From Vibrio diabolicus (GTDB lineage: Bacteria; Pseudomonadota; Gammaproteobacteria; Enterobacterales; Vibrionaceae), in the NCBI GenBank assembly GCA_001048675.1, contig CCKK01000018.1:248001-312000 (forward strand): a DNA stretch of 64,000 nucleotides, read 5' to 3'. Below the pieces are notes generated by a model. It saw only the letters and a program-made list of their open reading frames with translations. It was not told where the DNA came from and did not search any database. Below, piece after piece: positions 17,966-28,800 of the stretch. Position 1 is the stretch's first letter; each line of letters begins with the position of its first letter. A program made the translations under genes and the position numbers.

Positions 17966-17982
17966 TCCAATCTACGTGCCAA
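17966..17982 (-). promoter_or_regulatory. Sigma54 (RpoN)-type promoter of glnK-amtB
   Basis: On the - strand the sequence is TTGGCACGTAGATTGGA. It matches the -24 element TTGGCACG and, at the correct spacing, a -12 element TTGGA in place of the consensus TTGCA. The match is strong apart from that one -12 base. Confidence 0.75.
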
Positions 17983-18037
17983 GTTTTTAAGTCATTGAAT
18001 AATAAAAACTAACGTCAATTTACATATCTATAAACAA

Positions 18038-18068
18038 AAAGGGCGCACCATATCGGTGCGCCCTTTTC
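18038..18068 (-). terminator. Terminator after yacL-side transcription (yacL/glnK gap)
   Basis: An AAAGGGCGCACC arm and its complement around a short loop form a long GC-rich stem ending in T runs on both strands. It lies between yacL (upstream on the - strand) and glnK, so it ends yacL transcription. Confidence 0.85.
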
Positions 18069-18111
18069 ACAAATTTAAAGCAACAGAAGGAAAGTTACCC
18101 AAAACTGTGCA

Positions 18112-18480
18112 CTAAATGTTCAAAAAGTCTTTCCATCGCTCGATAAGAATCATGAAGTCCTCTATTCCACAGCTTGCTGTACTTTCTGCATTGTAGAAAT
18201 CGAATTCACTTTCCATCTCAACATCATGGTCATGGGCCAATGCGTTTTCTTGCACTAGGACTTCATCGCCCAGAATCATCAAGCTAATTTCTGTACCTGT
18301 TAGGTTATGCTCTTGAGAAGGCGCTGAAAATGACTGCTCAATTAACTTTTCAACCTGAGCAATCTTCATAGGATCTTTGCCAATTTCTTCTTGCAGCCAG
18401 CGCCCAACAATCTCATGCCCCATGCTGCATTTTACGTAGTACTCGCCCATTAACGTGTTACGGATGAATTCAAATTCCAT
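18112..18480 (-). CDS. yacL: YacL family protein (UPF0231), function unknown
   Basis: 122 aa, acidic, with no signal peptide or membrane segment. It shows clear similarity over its length to E. coli YacL: MEFEFIRN start, SMGHEIVGRW motif and ASCGIEDFMILIERW near the end. In enterobacteria yacL also follows acnB, and that linkage is kept here, 100 bp apart with a terminator between them. The molecular role is not established. A GAGATT-containing region precedes the ATG without a strong ribosome site. Confidence 0.9.
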   Translation of the reverse strand: MEFEFIRNTLMGEYYVKCSMGHEIVGRWLQEEIGKDPMKIAQVEKLIEQSFSAPSQEHNLTGTEISLMILGDEVLVQENALAHDHDVEMESEFDFYNAESTASCGIEDFMILIERWKDFLNI

Positions 18481-18533
18481 CGAGATTGCCTTTTCGTATC
18501 AATTTGGTGCGGAGTATAGCGAATTGCACCCAT

Positions 18534-18560
18534 AAAAAAAGACACCTCGTTTGAGGTGCT
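18534..18560 (-). terminator. Terminator of acnB
   Basis: CACCTC (18543-18548) pairs with GAGGTG (18553-18558). On the - strand it is followed by TCTTTTTTT. It ends acnB transcription before yacL. Confidence 0.85.
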
Positions 18561-18580
18561 TTTTAATTGTGCAGTTAAGC

Positions 18581-21178
18581 TTATGCAGGCTCTTGGAAGA
18601 TCACTTCATCCGCTTTCTTGGTGTACTGATCCATTTTATGGAAGTTCAAGTAGCGGTAAGTATCTGTAGCGGTTGCATCAATTTGCTTCGCATACTCCAA
18701 GTACTCTTCTTTAGTTGGAATCTTGCCAAGGATTGCACCTACGGCAGCTAGTTCCGCAGACGACAGGTAAACATTCGCACCAGTACCTAGACGGTTCGGG
18801 AAGTTACGCGTTGAGGTAGACATCACTGTTGATTTGTCTGCAACACGCGCTTGGTTACCCATACACAGTGAACATCCTGGTGTTTCGATTCGAACCCCAG
18901 CACGGCCAAAGATACCGTAATAACCCTCTTCCGTTAGCTGATCCTTGTCCATCTTCGTTGGCGGAGCGATCCATAGACGAGTTGCAAGCTGTCCATTGAA
19001 CTTATCTAGCAGCTTACCAGCAGCGCGGAAGTGACCGATGTTCGTCATACAAGAACCGATGAACACTTCATCAATCGCTGTGCCTTGTACTTCAGACAAC
19101 AAGCGAGCATCATCCGGATCATTCGGTGCACATAGTACTGGCTCATTGATTTCAGCCATATCGATTTCAATCACATGTGCGTATTCAGCGTCTTTATCCG
19201 CTTGCATCAGCTCAGGATTTGCCAGCCACTCTTCCATCGCTGTAATACGACGTTCGATAGTACGGCGGTCACCGTAACCTTCAGAGATCATCCACTTCAG
19301 CATCACGATGTTAGAGTTTAGGTACTCTTCGATCGACTCTTGCGACAGTTTCACAGTACAACCTGCCGCCGAACGCTCTGCAGATGCATCAGAAAGCTCA
19401 AATGCTTGCTCAACAGTTAGCGTTTCTAGGCCTTCAATCTCAAGGATACGGCCAGAGAATTCGTTGATCTTGCCCGCTTTTTCTACCGTTAGTAGACCTT
19501 GCTGAATCGCGTAGTAAGGGATGGCATGAACAAGGTCACGCAGTGTGATACCCGGTTGCATTTCACCTTTAAAACGAACCAAGATTGACTCTGGCATGTC
19601 TAGCGGCATAACGCCTGTCGCAGCTGCAAAGGCAACCAAGCCCGAGCCGGCTGGGAATGAAATACCTAGAGGGAAACGAGTATGCGAGTCACCACCCGTA
19701 CCGACAGTATCCGGCAGTAGCATACGGTTTAGCCATGAGTGGATAATACCGTCACCAGGACGAAGAGATACACCACCGCGGTTCATGATAAAGTCCGGAA
19801 GTGTGTGGTGCGTGTTAACGTCTACTGGTTTTGGATAAGCCGATGTGTGACAGAAAGACTGCATGACAAGATCAGCAGAGAAGCCGAGACACGCCAAGTC
19901 TTTAAGTTCATCACGAGTCATAGGGCCAGTAGTATCTTGCGAACCTACTGTCGTCATCTTCGGCTCACAGTAGGTACCAGGACGAATACCTTCTACGCCA
20001 CACGCTTTACCAACCATTTTTTGTGCAAGCGTGTAACCCTTGCCAGAATCTGCGATTTCACCAGGTTTACGGAATACGTCCGAAGGCTCAAGACCTAGCG
20101 ATTGACGCGCTTTGTCTGTCAAACCACGACCGATGATCAATGGGATACGACCACCAGCACGAACTTCATCAATCAGTACTTCCGTTTTCAGCGAGAACTC
20201 AGCTAAAACTTCACCTGTTTCGTGATTACAAACTTTACCTTCATATGGGTAAACATCGATAACATCGCCCATGTTGAGCTTAGTTACGTCGACTTCGATT
20301 GGTAGTGCGCCCGCATCTTCCATTGTGTTGAAGAAGATAGGTGCAATTTTACCACCAAGCACATAACCACCAGCACGTTTGTTTGGAACGTAAGGGATAT
20401 CATCTCCCATAAACCAAAGTACTGAGTTGGTTGCAGATTTACGTGAAGAACCAGTACCAACAACATCACCAACGTAAACCAATTGGTGACCTTTTTCTTT
20501 CAATTCTTCAATTTGCTTGATCGGACCAATATTGCCCGGTTGATCAGGATTGATGCCTTCACGCTCGTTCTTCAGCATCGCAAGTGCGTGCACTGGGATA
20601 TCAGGACGAGACCAAGCATCAGGTGCAGGTGAAAGGTCATCCGTGTTCGTTTCACCTGTTACTTTAAATACAGTTAGAGTGACTTTTTCTTCAAGCTTAG
20701 GCTTAGAAAGGAACCACTCAGCATCAGCCCATGACTGAAGCACTTTCTGTGCATGCGCATTGCCTGCTTTTGCTTTCTCTTCTACATCATAGAAAGCATC
20801 AAACATCAGAAGTGTATGAGACAGCGCTTCTACAGCAATCTCTGCCAGTGCTTCGTCATCCAATAGCTCAACTAGCGGTGCGATGTTGTAACCACCTTGC
20901 ATAGTGCCTAGCAGTTCAGCCGCTTTTTCACGGCTCACAAGTGGTGATTTAACTTCACCTGTTGCTACAGCGGTTAGGAAACCCGCTTTTACATAAGCGG
21001 CTTCATCTACACCTGGTGGGATGCGGTTTTCAAGTAGGTCAAGAATGACTTCTTCTTCACCTTGCGGGGGATTTTTCAGAAGTTCTACAAGTCCAGCAAC
21101 TTGTTCTGCGTCTAGCGGTTTAGGAACAACTCCTTCAGCAGCACGCTCTTCGACGTGTTTACGGTAGGCTTCAAGCAC
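18581..21178 (-). CDS. acnB: Bifunctional aconitate hydratase 2 / 2-methylisocitrate dehydratase
   Basis: 865 aa, equal in length to E. coli AcnB and highly similar throughout. It isomerises citrate and isocitrate in the TCA cycle and acts in the methylcitrate pathway. Cysteine ligands of the [4Fe-4S] cluster are in [12 protein letters not shown] and [12 protein letters not shown] near the C terminus. The N-terminal HEAT-like domain, swivel domain ([20 protein letters not shown]) and catalytic domains are in AcnB order. The start is GTG ([11 protein letters not shown]), as in E. coli, with AGAGGA seven bases upstream. A 7-codon ORF with a stronger ribosome site overlaps this start. Confidence 0.97.
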   Translation of the reverse strand: MLEAYRKHVEERAAEGVVPKPLDAEQVAGLVELLKNPPQGEEEVILDLLENRIPPGVDEAAYVKAGFLTAVATGEVKSPLVSREKAAELLGTMQGGYNIAPLVELLDDEALAEIAVEALSHTLLMFDAFYDVEEKAKAGNAHAQKVLQSWADAEWFLSKPKLEEKVTLTVFKVTGETNTDDLSPAPDAWSRPDIPVHALAMLKNEREGINPDQPGNIGPIKQIEELKEKGHQLVYVGDVVGTGSSRKSATNSVLWFMGDDIPYVPNKRAGGYVLGGKIAPIFFNTMEDAGALPIEVDVTKLNMGDVIDVYPYEGKVCNHETGEVLAEFSLKTEVLIDEVRAGGRIPLIIGRGLTDKARQSLGLEPSDVFRKPGEIADSGKGYTLAQKMVGKACGVEGIRPGTYCEPKMTTVGSQDTTGPMTRDELKDLACLGFSADLVMQSFCHTSAYPKPVDVNTHHTLPDFIMNRGGVSLRPGDGIIHSWLNRMLLPDTVGTGGDSHTRFPLGISFPAGSGLVAFAAATGVMPLDMPESILVRFKGEMQPGITLRDLVHAIPYYAIQQGLLTVEKAGKINEFSGRILEIEGLETLTVEQAFELSDASAERSAAGCTVKLSQESIEEYLNSNIVMLKWMISEGYGDRRTIERRITAMEEWLANPELMQADKDAEYAHVIEIDMAEINEPVLCAPNDPDDARLLSEVQGTAIDEVFIGSCMTNIGHFRAAGKLLDKFNGQLATRLWIAPPTKMDKDQLTEEGYYGIFGRAGVRIETPGCSLCMGNQARVADKSTVMSTSTRNFPNRLGTGANVYLSSAELAAVGAILGKIPTKEEYLEYAKQIDATATDTYRYLNFHKMDQYTKKADEVIFQEPA

Positions 21179-21194
21179 GACTTTTTCCTCTCAT
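21171..21194 (-). CDS. Seven-codon leader ORF overlapping the acnB start
   Basis: ATG at 21194 opens a short frame encoding MRGKSRA. Its TGA (21173-21171) lies just inside acnB, overlapping the GTG start region in another frame. It has a near-ideal Shine-Dalgarno sequence, GAGGAGGA at 21208-21201, six bases from the ATG. That site is stronger than the AGAGGA serving acnB itself, which lies inside this ORF. Termination and restart would couple acnB translation to the leader. Seen directly; function is inference and the peptide may be non-functional. Confidence 0.45.
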   Translation of the reverse strand: MRGKSRA

Positions 21195-21446
21195 TGCGGT
21201 TCCTCCTCTATTATTACTATTGTTAAAGTAAAGGAGTGAACATCCTTGGAAACTTGGCTCTCCATTGCCCTTGTTTTCATTCAATTATGATTGAGAAACA
21301 GCGCCGTAGAGGCCAAACTGTGGGCAAAATAATAGCAAATTTAACCTTAAATTAAAATCTTATCATTTTGACCAACATAGCAACTTACGACTAAAGTTCT
21401 GCTAATTTTGACCAAATATGCCAAGTTTTTGCTTTCTTATACCCGG

Positions 21447-23778
21447 TTAATTAAACGACGTTCCTACGATCAAATACACAGCATCCATATCCTGCTCAGT
21501 ACGACCATAAGCCAACATAATTGGCCCGATTGGTGAGTCAACACCAAAGAAAATAGAGCCAGCATTGTAAAGTGGCGCTTCATTCAGCTTCAGATCATTA
21601 TCTGACCACACTCCACCGTATTCCACTGATGCACCTAGGTAGACTGGCGCTTCAAACAATCCGAAGTCATTATCAAACCATTTGTATCGGTACACCAAGC
21701 TACTAAAAAACAAGGTTCTGTCCAATCAAGCTATTTCTTGGGATGCCAGATAGGTTTAAAAAGCCGCCTAACTCTCTCGGATCAAGTGGAACCGATGAAT
21801 TTTTACTTTCTACAAAGCTATATTCTGCATGTCCGACTAAAGTATGACGCTGATGACTGACCGCACCTTTAAATCGCGCGGAGATTTCATACACGGTATC
21901 TTCAATCATCTTTTCCGTATCGAGTAGAGTGATACCTTCCGGACTCTTGTCATGGGATACGAAATATTCAAGATCGACCAGCAGTCCGCGAGTAGGAAAT
22001 GCAAAATCATCAAGCGTATCGAGTCGATAGCTCGCAAATATACCTTTGCGCTCGAAGTCTAGCTGCCCTGCCGAGGCCAAGGTAGACAGCTCAATATCTC
22101 CTGTAGAGTAACGAGCACCAAGGCGCAACTCTTGCCATAACGTAGGTTGAATGCCAATCGCCAGTTCTGAAGCAAAGTCATTATAGGAAACGGGTAAGAA
22201 GTCGTTAACTGAGCTGAGGTCCGGGTTTTCAAACTCGCTAAAAGGTAAGTTTCTATCTTCACTGCTGTATCCAACACGGCCAGCAACAAAAAGCGTTTGG
22301 CTAGATAAAACAGGCGAATACAACTCAGCCTCTATCAGCTTATCCGTGCCCATTTCTACGTTGAACGCCAACTCTGCACCATGCGAGTTTAAATTAGTAA
22401 AATTGGTCGACATACCGATGCCGTATTGGCTATCCGTATCGAAGTCATCTTCAAGGAAAAATCGAAAGTTAACGTAATTCGGCCCCCACGACTTTTCGTT
22501 AACATCAAAAACCAACAATGTCTTACCATCAACATCTTCAAAGTGGTAAGTGATTAACTCAAAACGATCCAACGCATAGAGATTTTCAACGGCTTTTTCT
22601 ATTTCAGCCGTTGGAATACGACGACCTGTTTTCAATTGAATACGGTTAGTAAGTAATACATCACTGTAGTGGGTGTTATTCACTATCACAATGTCATCAA
22701 CAATGCGTTTATCACCGTAAACCAGCGTCTTACGTACCTCTTGCTTGTGGTCGATGTACTTTTGGTATTCTGCGTTCGATAAACTTAGACCAAGCAGCTT
22801 ATCTTCAAGCTGCTTGGTAATATCGTAGCCCGCTTGAAAAGCCCAAGGCATTTTGTCGAACTCGACCGTTTCCATGGTGCCCACATTGGGACGAATATAA
22901 ATATCTTGTGGTTCAAGCTCGTCCACTTGCTGTTGCGTACTGCGACGAACTAGGTAATTAGAAAGTTGATCCGCTACAGTAAACAGCCCGGTAAACTCAT
23001 CTTCGGTTTTGTAGTCGGTGCTAATATCGACAGCAATAACAACATCTGCCCCCATGGCGCGAGCCACATCGACAGGCATGTTATTGACGACGCCCCCATC
23101 GACAAGCATATGGCCATTGAGCTTATAGGGAGGAAGCGCTCCTGGTACAGACATACTGGCCATCATGGCGTCCACAAGGTAGCCATTGCCAAGAACCACT
23201 TCCTCTAGCGCAAGAATATCTGTCGCCACAGAGCGATAAGGAATGGCAAGATCATCAAAAGAATCGAATCGCCCTAAGTTCCCTGTAGTCTCACGCAATA
23301 CGCGCAACATGTTCTGGCCTTGCACGACACCCGTTGGGGCACGAACCTCACCAAATCTTAAGCCGAGGTCAGTGTTAATTTGATAGCGGTCTTCATACTC
23401 TTTATCACGAACTCGGCGTTGACTACGGTCGACACGATCTCGATAACCACTGCTCCAATCAACGGTGTAGATAAAACTTTCAATTTCATCAGCGCTCATC
23501 CCCGTTGCATAGAGACCACCAACATAAGCGCCCATACTGGTGCCCGTTACAATATCGACCGGGATCTGCATCTCTTCTAATGCTTTGAGAACGCCGATAT
23601 GCGCAGCGCCTTTTGCTCCGCCACCAGCGAGCACAACCGCCACCTTTGGGCGAGGCTCCAAGTCATCCGTTTTTGCTAGAGAGTTTGCGAGGGAAACTGA
23701 AGGAGTGGTGAGCAAAAAGGCACTAACCCAAAGCGCGAAATGGCGAGTCGACGGGCTTGATAACAGCTTTTTGAACAT
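21447..23778 (-). pseudogene. Patatin-like phospholipase with outer-membrane barrel (PlpD type), frameshifted
   Basis: Full-length product would be about 776 aa: signal peptide (about 1-31), patatin domain with oxyanion loop GGGAKGAAHIG, nucleophile motif GTSMG and catalytic Asp in DGGVVNNMP, a POTRA-like segment (about 345-420), then a C-terminal Omp85-type beta-barrel. This is the PlpD/type Vd layout. The frame breaks in a run of six A on the + strand (21705-21710): reading stops after GQNLVF at residue 691 and resumes in another frame as SSLVYRYKW to the natural end at 21447. Removing one A restores a single ORF. Unrepaired, the protein would lack its last barrel strands. Sequencing error and true mutation cannot be told apart here. 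Confidence 0.88.
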
Positions 23779-23810
23779 TCACTTCTTCCTTTGTTGAATT
23801 TCTTATCAAG

Positions 23811-23846
23811 TAGGGCGTGCTAGCAGCACCGCACTAACACGCCCTA
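23811..23846. other. Nine-bp stem-loop between mrcB and the patatin gene
   Basis: TAGGGCGTG (23811-23819) and CACGCCCTA (23838-23846) are exact complements around an 18-base loop. No T run follows on the - strand. It may be a weak terminator or mRNA structure after mrcB. Confidence 0.45.
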
Positions 23847-23900
23847 ATATGTACTAAGAATTGACCAGAGAGACAAGCTAATGTTGTTGATTTGGCGATG

Positions 23901-26273
23901 CTACCAATCAAATAAGCTGTTAAGCCAGTTTGATTTCTTCTCACACTGCTGCTTTATTTGACCCGTTTTATCCCAAACTGGCAGTTTGTAATCACTACGA
24001 CAGTTCATTTCTAAACCACCATCTGATGTCGGCTTAAATCCTAACGTGGTGATCTCTCTTGGCCATGGAAGCTCTAAACGCTCAGGAATGCGTTGCTTCA
24101 AATACTCTGCGTACACTCGTAATGCACCGCTCGATCCCGTTAGATGAACCGGTTTGTTATCGTCGCGGCCTAGCCAAATTGTCGTCACTTCACGGCCATC
24201 AACACCAACAAACCAGCTATCGCGGTTATCGTTACTGGTACCCGTTTTTCCTGCCAGTGCAGCCCAACCAAACTGGCTTTGTAAGAAGCGGCCTGTACCT
24301 TGAGCAACCCCCTGTTTCATCGCGTAGGTCGTTAGCCATGCTGCTTGCTCATCCACGGCTCTTGATGAACGAGGCAAGGATTGATACAGCACATTACCTT
24401 CCATATCCATCACTGAACGCAGAGCGGTCAGTTTCGCACGTTTGCCTGAGTTCGTCAGTGTCTGATACATCTGCGCGACTTCAAACGGCGTCAAAGAAAA
24501 CGAGCCCAAAAACATCGAAGGCACTGGGCGGATTTCGTCTTTGTTCACGCCCAAACGTTCTAAAGTATCGGATACTTCGGGGATACCAAGCGCCATGCCT
24601 AAGCGCACGGTTGGCACGTTGAGCGACTTCGCTAAAGCAATATAAAGTGGCACATCACCACGGTATTTTCGGTCGTAGTTGCGCGGTGTCCATACATTAC
24701 CTTTACTGCTTTTCAGGCTTAGCGGCGTGTCGTGCAGCGTCGTGCCTAGGTTATATTTTTCCGGTTGTTCTAGAGCCGTCAAGTAAATCGCTGGTTTAAC
24801 TAAAGAGCCAATTGGACGACTGGCATTGAGCGCGCGGTTAAAACCTTCATAACCAACACGTTTACCGCCAACCATGGCTCGGATTTCACCACTATGACGA
24901 TCAACCGCAACTGCGGCAGCTTCTAATTCTTTACCGCCTCGTTTAGCTAGCTCCGGGATCTTTTTCGCGATGGCTTGCTCCATTTTGCTTTGCGATACCG
25001 GATCCAGAGACGTAAACACGCGCAGTCCGGTTTCCGCTTTAAATCGCTCCCCCACTTTTTCTTTCAATTCAATGCTCAATTGCTGGAAATAAGCGGGCTG
25101 ACGGCTCGCGATACGTGGTTTGCTCTGCGTATCAAGCGAACGACTGACGGCTTGCTCATACTGCTCAGATGTCAGCATGTTTTGCTGCATCAACAAACGT
25201 AATACAAGATCGCGGCGCTCTTTCGTGCGCTCAGGGTAACGAATTGGATTGTAGTAAGACGGTCCTTTTACCATCCCGACTAACATCGCCAGTTGATCGA
25301 TTCGCAGCTCTTGAATCGGTTGTCCAAAGTAATAACGCGATGCCAAGCCAAACCCGTGGATCGCTTCACCACCGCTTTGCCCTAGATACACTTCGTTAAG
25401 GTAGGCTTCCAAAATACGATCTTTGCTGTAACGGTAATCCAAAATTAACGCAATATACGCTTCTCTAACTTTGCGCCACAGCGTCTTATCACGAGTCAAA
25501 AACAGGTTTTTCGCCAACTGCTGAGTTAGCGTACTACCACCTTGAACAGTACGACCCGCTTTAATGTTTGCAACCATTGCTCGTGCAATCGCGAGTGGAG
25601 ACACCCCATCGTGTTGATAAAAATCCCGGTCTTCGGTCGCAAGCAGTGCATCAACTAAAATTTCCGGGAACTGATCACGACGCAAGAACAGACGCTGCTC
25701 ATCTTGATCTTTCTCCAGCATCCCCAACATCTTAGGCTCTAAGCGTAAGTAACCAAGATCACCTCGGGACTCTAAAGACTGAATACGCTGTAAGCCAGAA
25801 TCTGAAAAATGGAGCATCACGTGACGATCCGGTTCAGGACCATCGGCAAATTCAAATGGACGACGGATCAGCTCAATACGAGTGGAAGAAGAAGAGTACT
25901 CACCAGGATAGCGAGGCTGACTTACCTTACGGTAATTCAGTACATCCAGCTCGTTGCGCAGTTCTTGAATGGTGATATTTTCACCCGGATTTAAGTTCAA
26001 GATGCGAGCATAAACCACCGTTGGCAGTTCAAACAGCTGGCCTTCAAAGCGCTCTTTCACGACACTATCTAAATAAATACCCACAAACAGCAAAACAGCG
26101 GCAAGCGCAACACCGGCTTTCCAGCTAAATGACCACAAAACTTTCAGCCACGAACGTTTCTCGTTAGCCGGCTTTTTACTCGGTGTGCGTCGAGTCGGTT
26201 TTGTCGTTCCTTTATTGGTTGTACTTTTCTTCGCTGGCGCTTTTTTCGCGCTAGGCTTCTTGCTGTTAGTCAT
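23901..26273 (-). CDS. mrcB: Penicillin-binding protein 1B (bifunctional transglycosylase/transpeptidase)
   Basis: 790 aa. A lysine-rich cytoplasmic tail (KKPSAKKAPAKKSTTNK, about 4-20) precedes one membrane anchor (about 48-68). Next come a UB2H-like domain, the GT51 glycosyltransferase with catalytic EDRDFYQHDG and GGSTLTQQLAKNLFL, and a class A transpeptidase with SRPIGSLVK (active-site Ser), SLN and KTGTS motifs. It polymerises and cross-links peptidoglycan and would use an LpoB-type outer-membrane activator. Its start overlaps the end of hrpB by eight bases, so the two are co-transcribed. Length and motifs are normal. Confidence 0.96.
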   Translation of the reverse strand: MTNSKKPSAKKAPAKKSTTNKGTTKPTRRTPSKKPANEKRSWLKVLWSFSWKAGVALAAVLLFVGIYLDSVVKERFEGQLFELPTVVYARILNLNPGENITIQELRNELDVLNYRKVSQPRYPGEYSSSSTRIELIRRPFEFADGPEPDRHVMLHFSDSGLQRIQSLESRGDLGYLRLEPKMLGMLEKDQDEQRLFLRRDQFPEILVDALLATEDRDFYQHDGVSPLAIARAMVANIKAGRTVQGGSTLTQQLAKNLFLTRDKTLWRKVREAYIALILDYRYSKDRILEAYLNEVYLGQSGGEAIHGFGLASRYYFGQPIQELRIDQLAMLVGMVKGPSYYNPIRYPERTKERRDLVLRLLMQQNMLTSEQYEQAVSRSLDTQSKPRIASRQPAYFQQLSIELKEKVGERFKAETGLRVFTSLDPVSQSKMEQAIAKKIPELAKRGGKELEAAAVAVDRHSGEIRAMVGGKRVGYEGFNRALNASRPIGSLVKPAIYLTALEQPEKYNLGTTLHDTPLSLKSSKGNVWTPRNYDRKYRGDVPLYIALAKSLNVPTVRLGMALGIPEVSDTLERLGVNKDEIRPVPSMFLGSFSLTPFEVAQMYQTLTNSGKRAKLTALRSVMDMEGNVLYQSLPRSSRAVDEQAAWLTTYAMKQGVAQGTGRFLQSQFGWAALAGKTGTSNDNRDSWFVGVDGREVTTIWLGRDDNKPVHLTGSSGALRVYAEYLKQRIPERLELPWPREITTLGFKPTSDGGLEMNCRSDYKLPVWDKTGQIKQQCEKKSNWLNSLFDW

Positions 26274-28767
26274 TATTCAATTGTCTTTTTGTTTTCGTAG
26301 TTGCTACATGATTGGCAGGATCATCTGGCCAAACGTGTTTTGGGTAGCGCCCTTTCATCTCTTTTTGGACGTCTTTATAGCTTCCATTCCAGAAAGCCGC
26401 CAAGTCAGACGTCACTTGCAATGGACGTTGTGCCGGTGAAAGCAGTTCAAGCACCAAACGCTTGCGACCAAGTGCTACCGTAGGAGAGCCACTCTCACCA
26501 AATACCTCTTGCATACGCACCGATAATTTCGGCTCATGGCCATACTGGTAACGGATACGCTTCTTTGAACCTGTCGGCAGTTGGTAATGCTCTGGTAACC
26601 ATTCATCCAGTTGTTGATTGAGTGGCCATCCTAATCGAGCGTTCAGCGCTTCGACCAAGTTTATCTTGCTCAAATCGTTAACCGAACTGACGGACGTCAT
26701 GTACGGCTCTAACCACTCTTCTAATGAATCCAACAAACTGGCTTCATCAAACATTGGCCATGATTGCTCGGGTAACCATTCCACCGCACAACGAATCCGA
26801 GCCAACAAGCTCTCCGCTGCCAGTGTCCAGTTTAGACTCTGTAAGCCCTGGCGGCGGACATACGTGAGTAAAGCTTGTGTCATTTTTTCTTTGCCAGGGC
26901 TTGGCAAAGGCTCGCGTTCAACCACCAGCTGACCGAGTTTTGTTTGTCTCTCAGCCATTAGACGCCCTCTTTTTTCATCCCAGTCTACAACTTCTTCAGA
27001 CGAAAATAGCGCTTCAAAGGTCGCTCGCAATATATTGACATCCAATTCACATGCCGAATGAATTTGACTGGAGTTAGAATGAGAACGCATTAAGTCAACG
27101 GCAACCAAATACTCACAGCCACCTAGCATGTCTTCCTGACGACATTCTGCACCATGACCATTAGCCAAAGTAAATCGCCCAAATTGATTTGTGCGCTGCT
27201 GCGCAATGCGATCTGGAAATGCCAAACTTAACACCAGCGGTAATGCCTCTTCATCCACGCCTTTCAGGTCAAATACCGTATCTAATTTGTACGCCAGAGA
27301 TTGAGCACGCTTGAACAACATCGACTTTTTTGGATGAGTACCAACAAGCCAACGATGCAAGCTATGAGCGATATTGGTAACGTTTCTCTCTGGCTCTTCA
27401 ATCAGTGCGACCGCCGCCAAAGCAGCATTTAACATCTTATCACTGTAAGATTGCGCTTTAATTAGCATCGCAGCCGCACGAGGCTCAACGCCTAGTTCAT
27501 GCGCCTGTTTTCCTTCGGACGTTAATTGCCCTTTTTCCGTCAGTAGTCCCAATGACACCAATAGCTGCTTAGCTTGTTCCAATGACGGATTAGCGGGAAC
27601 ATCAAGCCACTTGAGATCGTGGATATCACTCGCTCCCCAAAATGCGAGCTCCATAACTAAACTCGCCAAATCGGAATGCAAAATTTCAGGTTGGGGAACC
27701 AGCGGTTGCTGCTTGAACTGACTTTCAGAATAAAGACGAACACAAATGCCCTCTTCGATCCGCCCTGCTCGTCCTGCACGCTGAATCGCTGAAGACTGTG
27801 CAATGCGTGTTTGCTCTAAGCGTGTTAAACCGTTTTTCAAATCAAACCGGGCAATACGCTCTAACCCAGAATCAACCACAAGGCGAATGCCTTCAATCGT
27901 CAGTGAAGTTTCTGCGATGTTGGTCGCGAGTACGACTTTACGCTTGCCGTGTTCTGCCGGCGTGATGGCTTTTTGTTGCTCAGTAAAGCTCAGTTGCCCA
28001 TAAAGCGGACACACTTCAATATCATCCGCCAAATGAGATAAACGTTCTTCGACTTGTTTAATGGCCCCAACGCCCGGTAGGAAAGCCAACAAAGAGCCGG
28101 ACTCTTTGTTCATAAGACTTTCTATTGTTTTTGCCATACTCGTCGGTAAATGATCATTCACACCTAACGGTTGGTAACGCATTTCTACGTCGAAACTGCG
28201 TCCTTCTGATTCAATGTAACTGGCTTCAGGCAACAACGACTGTAAGGCTTGTTGATCAAGCGTTGCCGACATTACCACCAGCTTGAGATCGTCTCGCAAT
28301 GCCTCTTGAACTTCTAAACTGAATGCCAAAGCGGTATCGGCATGAATGCTGCGTTCATGAAACTCATCAAAGATCAGCAGATCAACACCATCCAGTTCAG
28401 GGTCAGTTTGAATCATCCGAGTCATGATCCCTTCAGTCACGATCTCCAACTGCGTTGCAGAACTTACCTTTGCCTCGCCACGAACTCGATAACCCACGCG
28501 TTGCCCTACTTGCTCTCCCAATTGCTCAGCAAGATAACGGGCAATGTTACGCGCCGCGAGTCGTCTTGGCTCAAGCATGATGATTTTTCCAGCAACCGAA
28601 TGATTTAAGAGTAACTGCAAAGGGAAGTAAGTCGACTTACCGGCACCAGGCGCCGCTTTTAAGATCACTTGATGTTGATTTTTGACCGCCGTCAGCAACT
28701 CAGGCATCACGGCTTCAATCGGCAATTGTGACAAAGGAAATACCTTGTGGTGTAATGGTGGCAACAT
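26266..28767 (-). CDS. hrpB: ATP-dependent RNA helicase HrpB
   Basis: 833 aa DEAH-type helicase. Motif I is APGAGKSTYFPLQ, motif II DEFH in IFDEFHERS, motif III SAT, motif VI QRAGRAGR, followed by HA2-like and HrpB C-terminal domains. The substrate in vivo is unknown. The ATG at 28767 has no clear ribosome site; a TTG at 28734 (SQLPIEAVMP) has AAGG eight bases upstream and matches where E. coli HrpB homology begins, so the real start may be 33 bases downstream. It is divergent from sfsA with a very short gap. Confidence 0.93.
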   Translation of the reverse strand: MLPPLHHKVFPLSQLPIEAVMPELLTAVKNQHQVILKAAPGAGKSTYFPLQLLLNHSVAGKIIMLEPRRLAARNIARYLAEQLGEQVGQRVGYRVRGEAKVSSATQLEIVTEGIMTRMIQTDPELDGVDLLIFDEFHERSIHADTALAFSLEVQEALRDDLKLVVMSATLDQQALQSLLPEASYIESEGRSFDVEMRYQPLGVNDHLPTSMAKTIESLMNKESGSLLAFLPGVGAIKQVEERLSHLADDIEVCPLYGQLSFTEQQKAITPAEHGKRKVVLATNIAETSLTIEGIRLVVDSGLERIARFDLKNGLTRLEQTRIAQSSAIQRAGRAGRIEEGICVRLYSESQFKQQPLVPQPEILHSDLASLVMELAFWGASDIHDLKWLDVPANPSLEQAKQLLVSLGLLTEKGQLTSEGKQAHELGVEPRAAAMLIKAQSYSDKMLNAALAAVALIEEPERNVTNIAHSLHRWLVGTHPKKSMLFKRAQSLAYKLDTVFDLKGVDEEALPLVLSLAFPDRIAQQRTNQFGRFTLANGHGAECRQEDMLGGCEYLVAVDLMRSHSNSSQIHSACELDVNILRATFEALFSSEEVVDWDEKRGRLMAERQTKLGQLVVEREPLPSPGKEKMTQALLTYVRRQGLQSLNWTLAAESLLARIRCAVEWLPEQSWPMFDEASLLDSLEEWLEPYMTSVSSVNDLSKINLVEALNARLGWPLNQQLDEWLPEHYQLPTGSKKRIRYQYGHEPKLSVRMQEVFGESGSPTVALGRKRLVLELLSPAQRPLQVTSDLAAFWNGSYKDVQKEMKGRYPKHVWPDDPANHVATTKTKRQLNND

Positions 28768-28800
28768 TGTACATAAAAAAATTTTTGTCTAAATAAGCAA

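Noticed and set aside
21281..21294. TCAATtatgATTGA upstream of acnB as an FNR site
   Set aside because: The arms are the reverse of the FNR order (TTGAT-N4-ATCAA); it is only a short chance palindrome.
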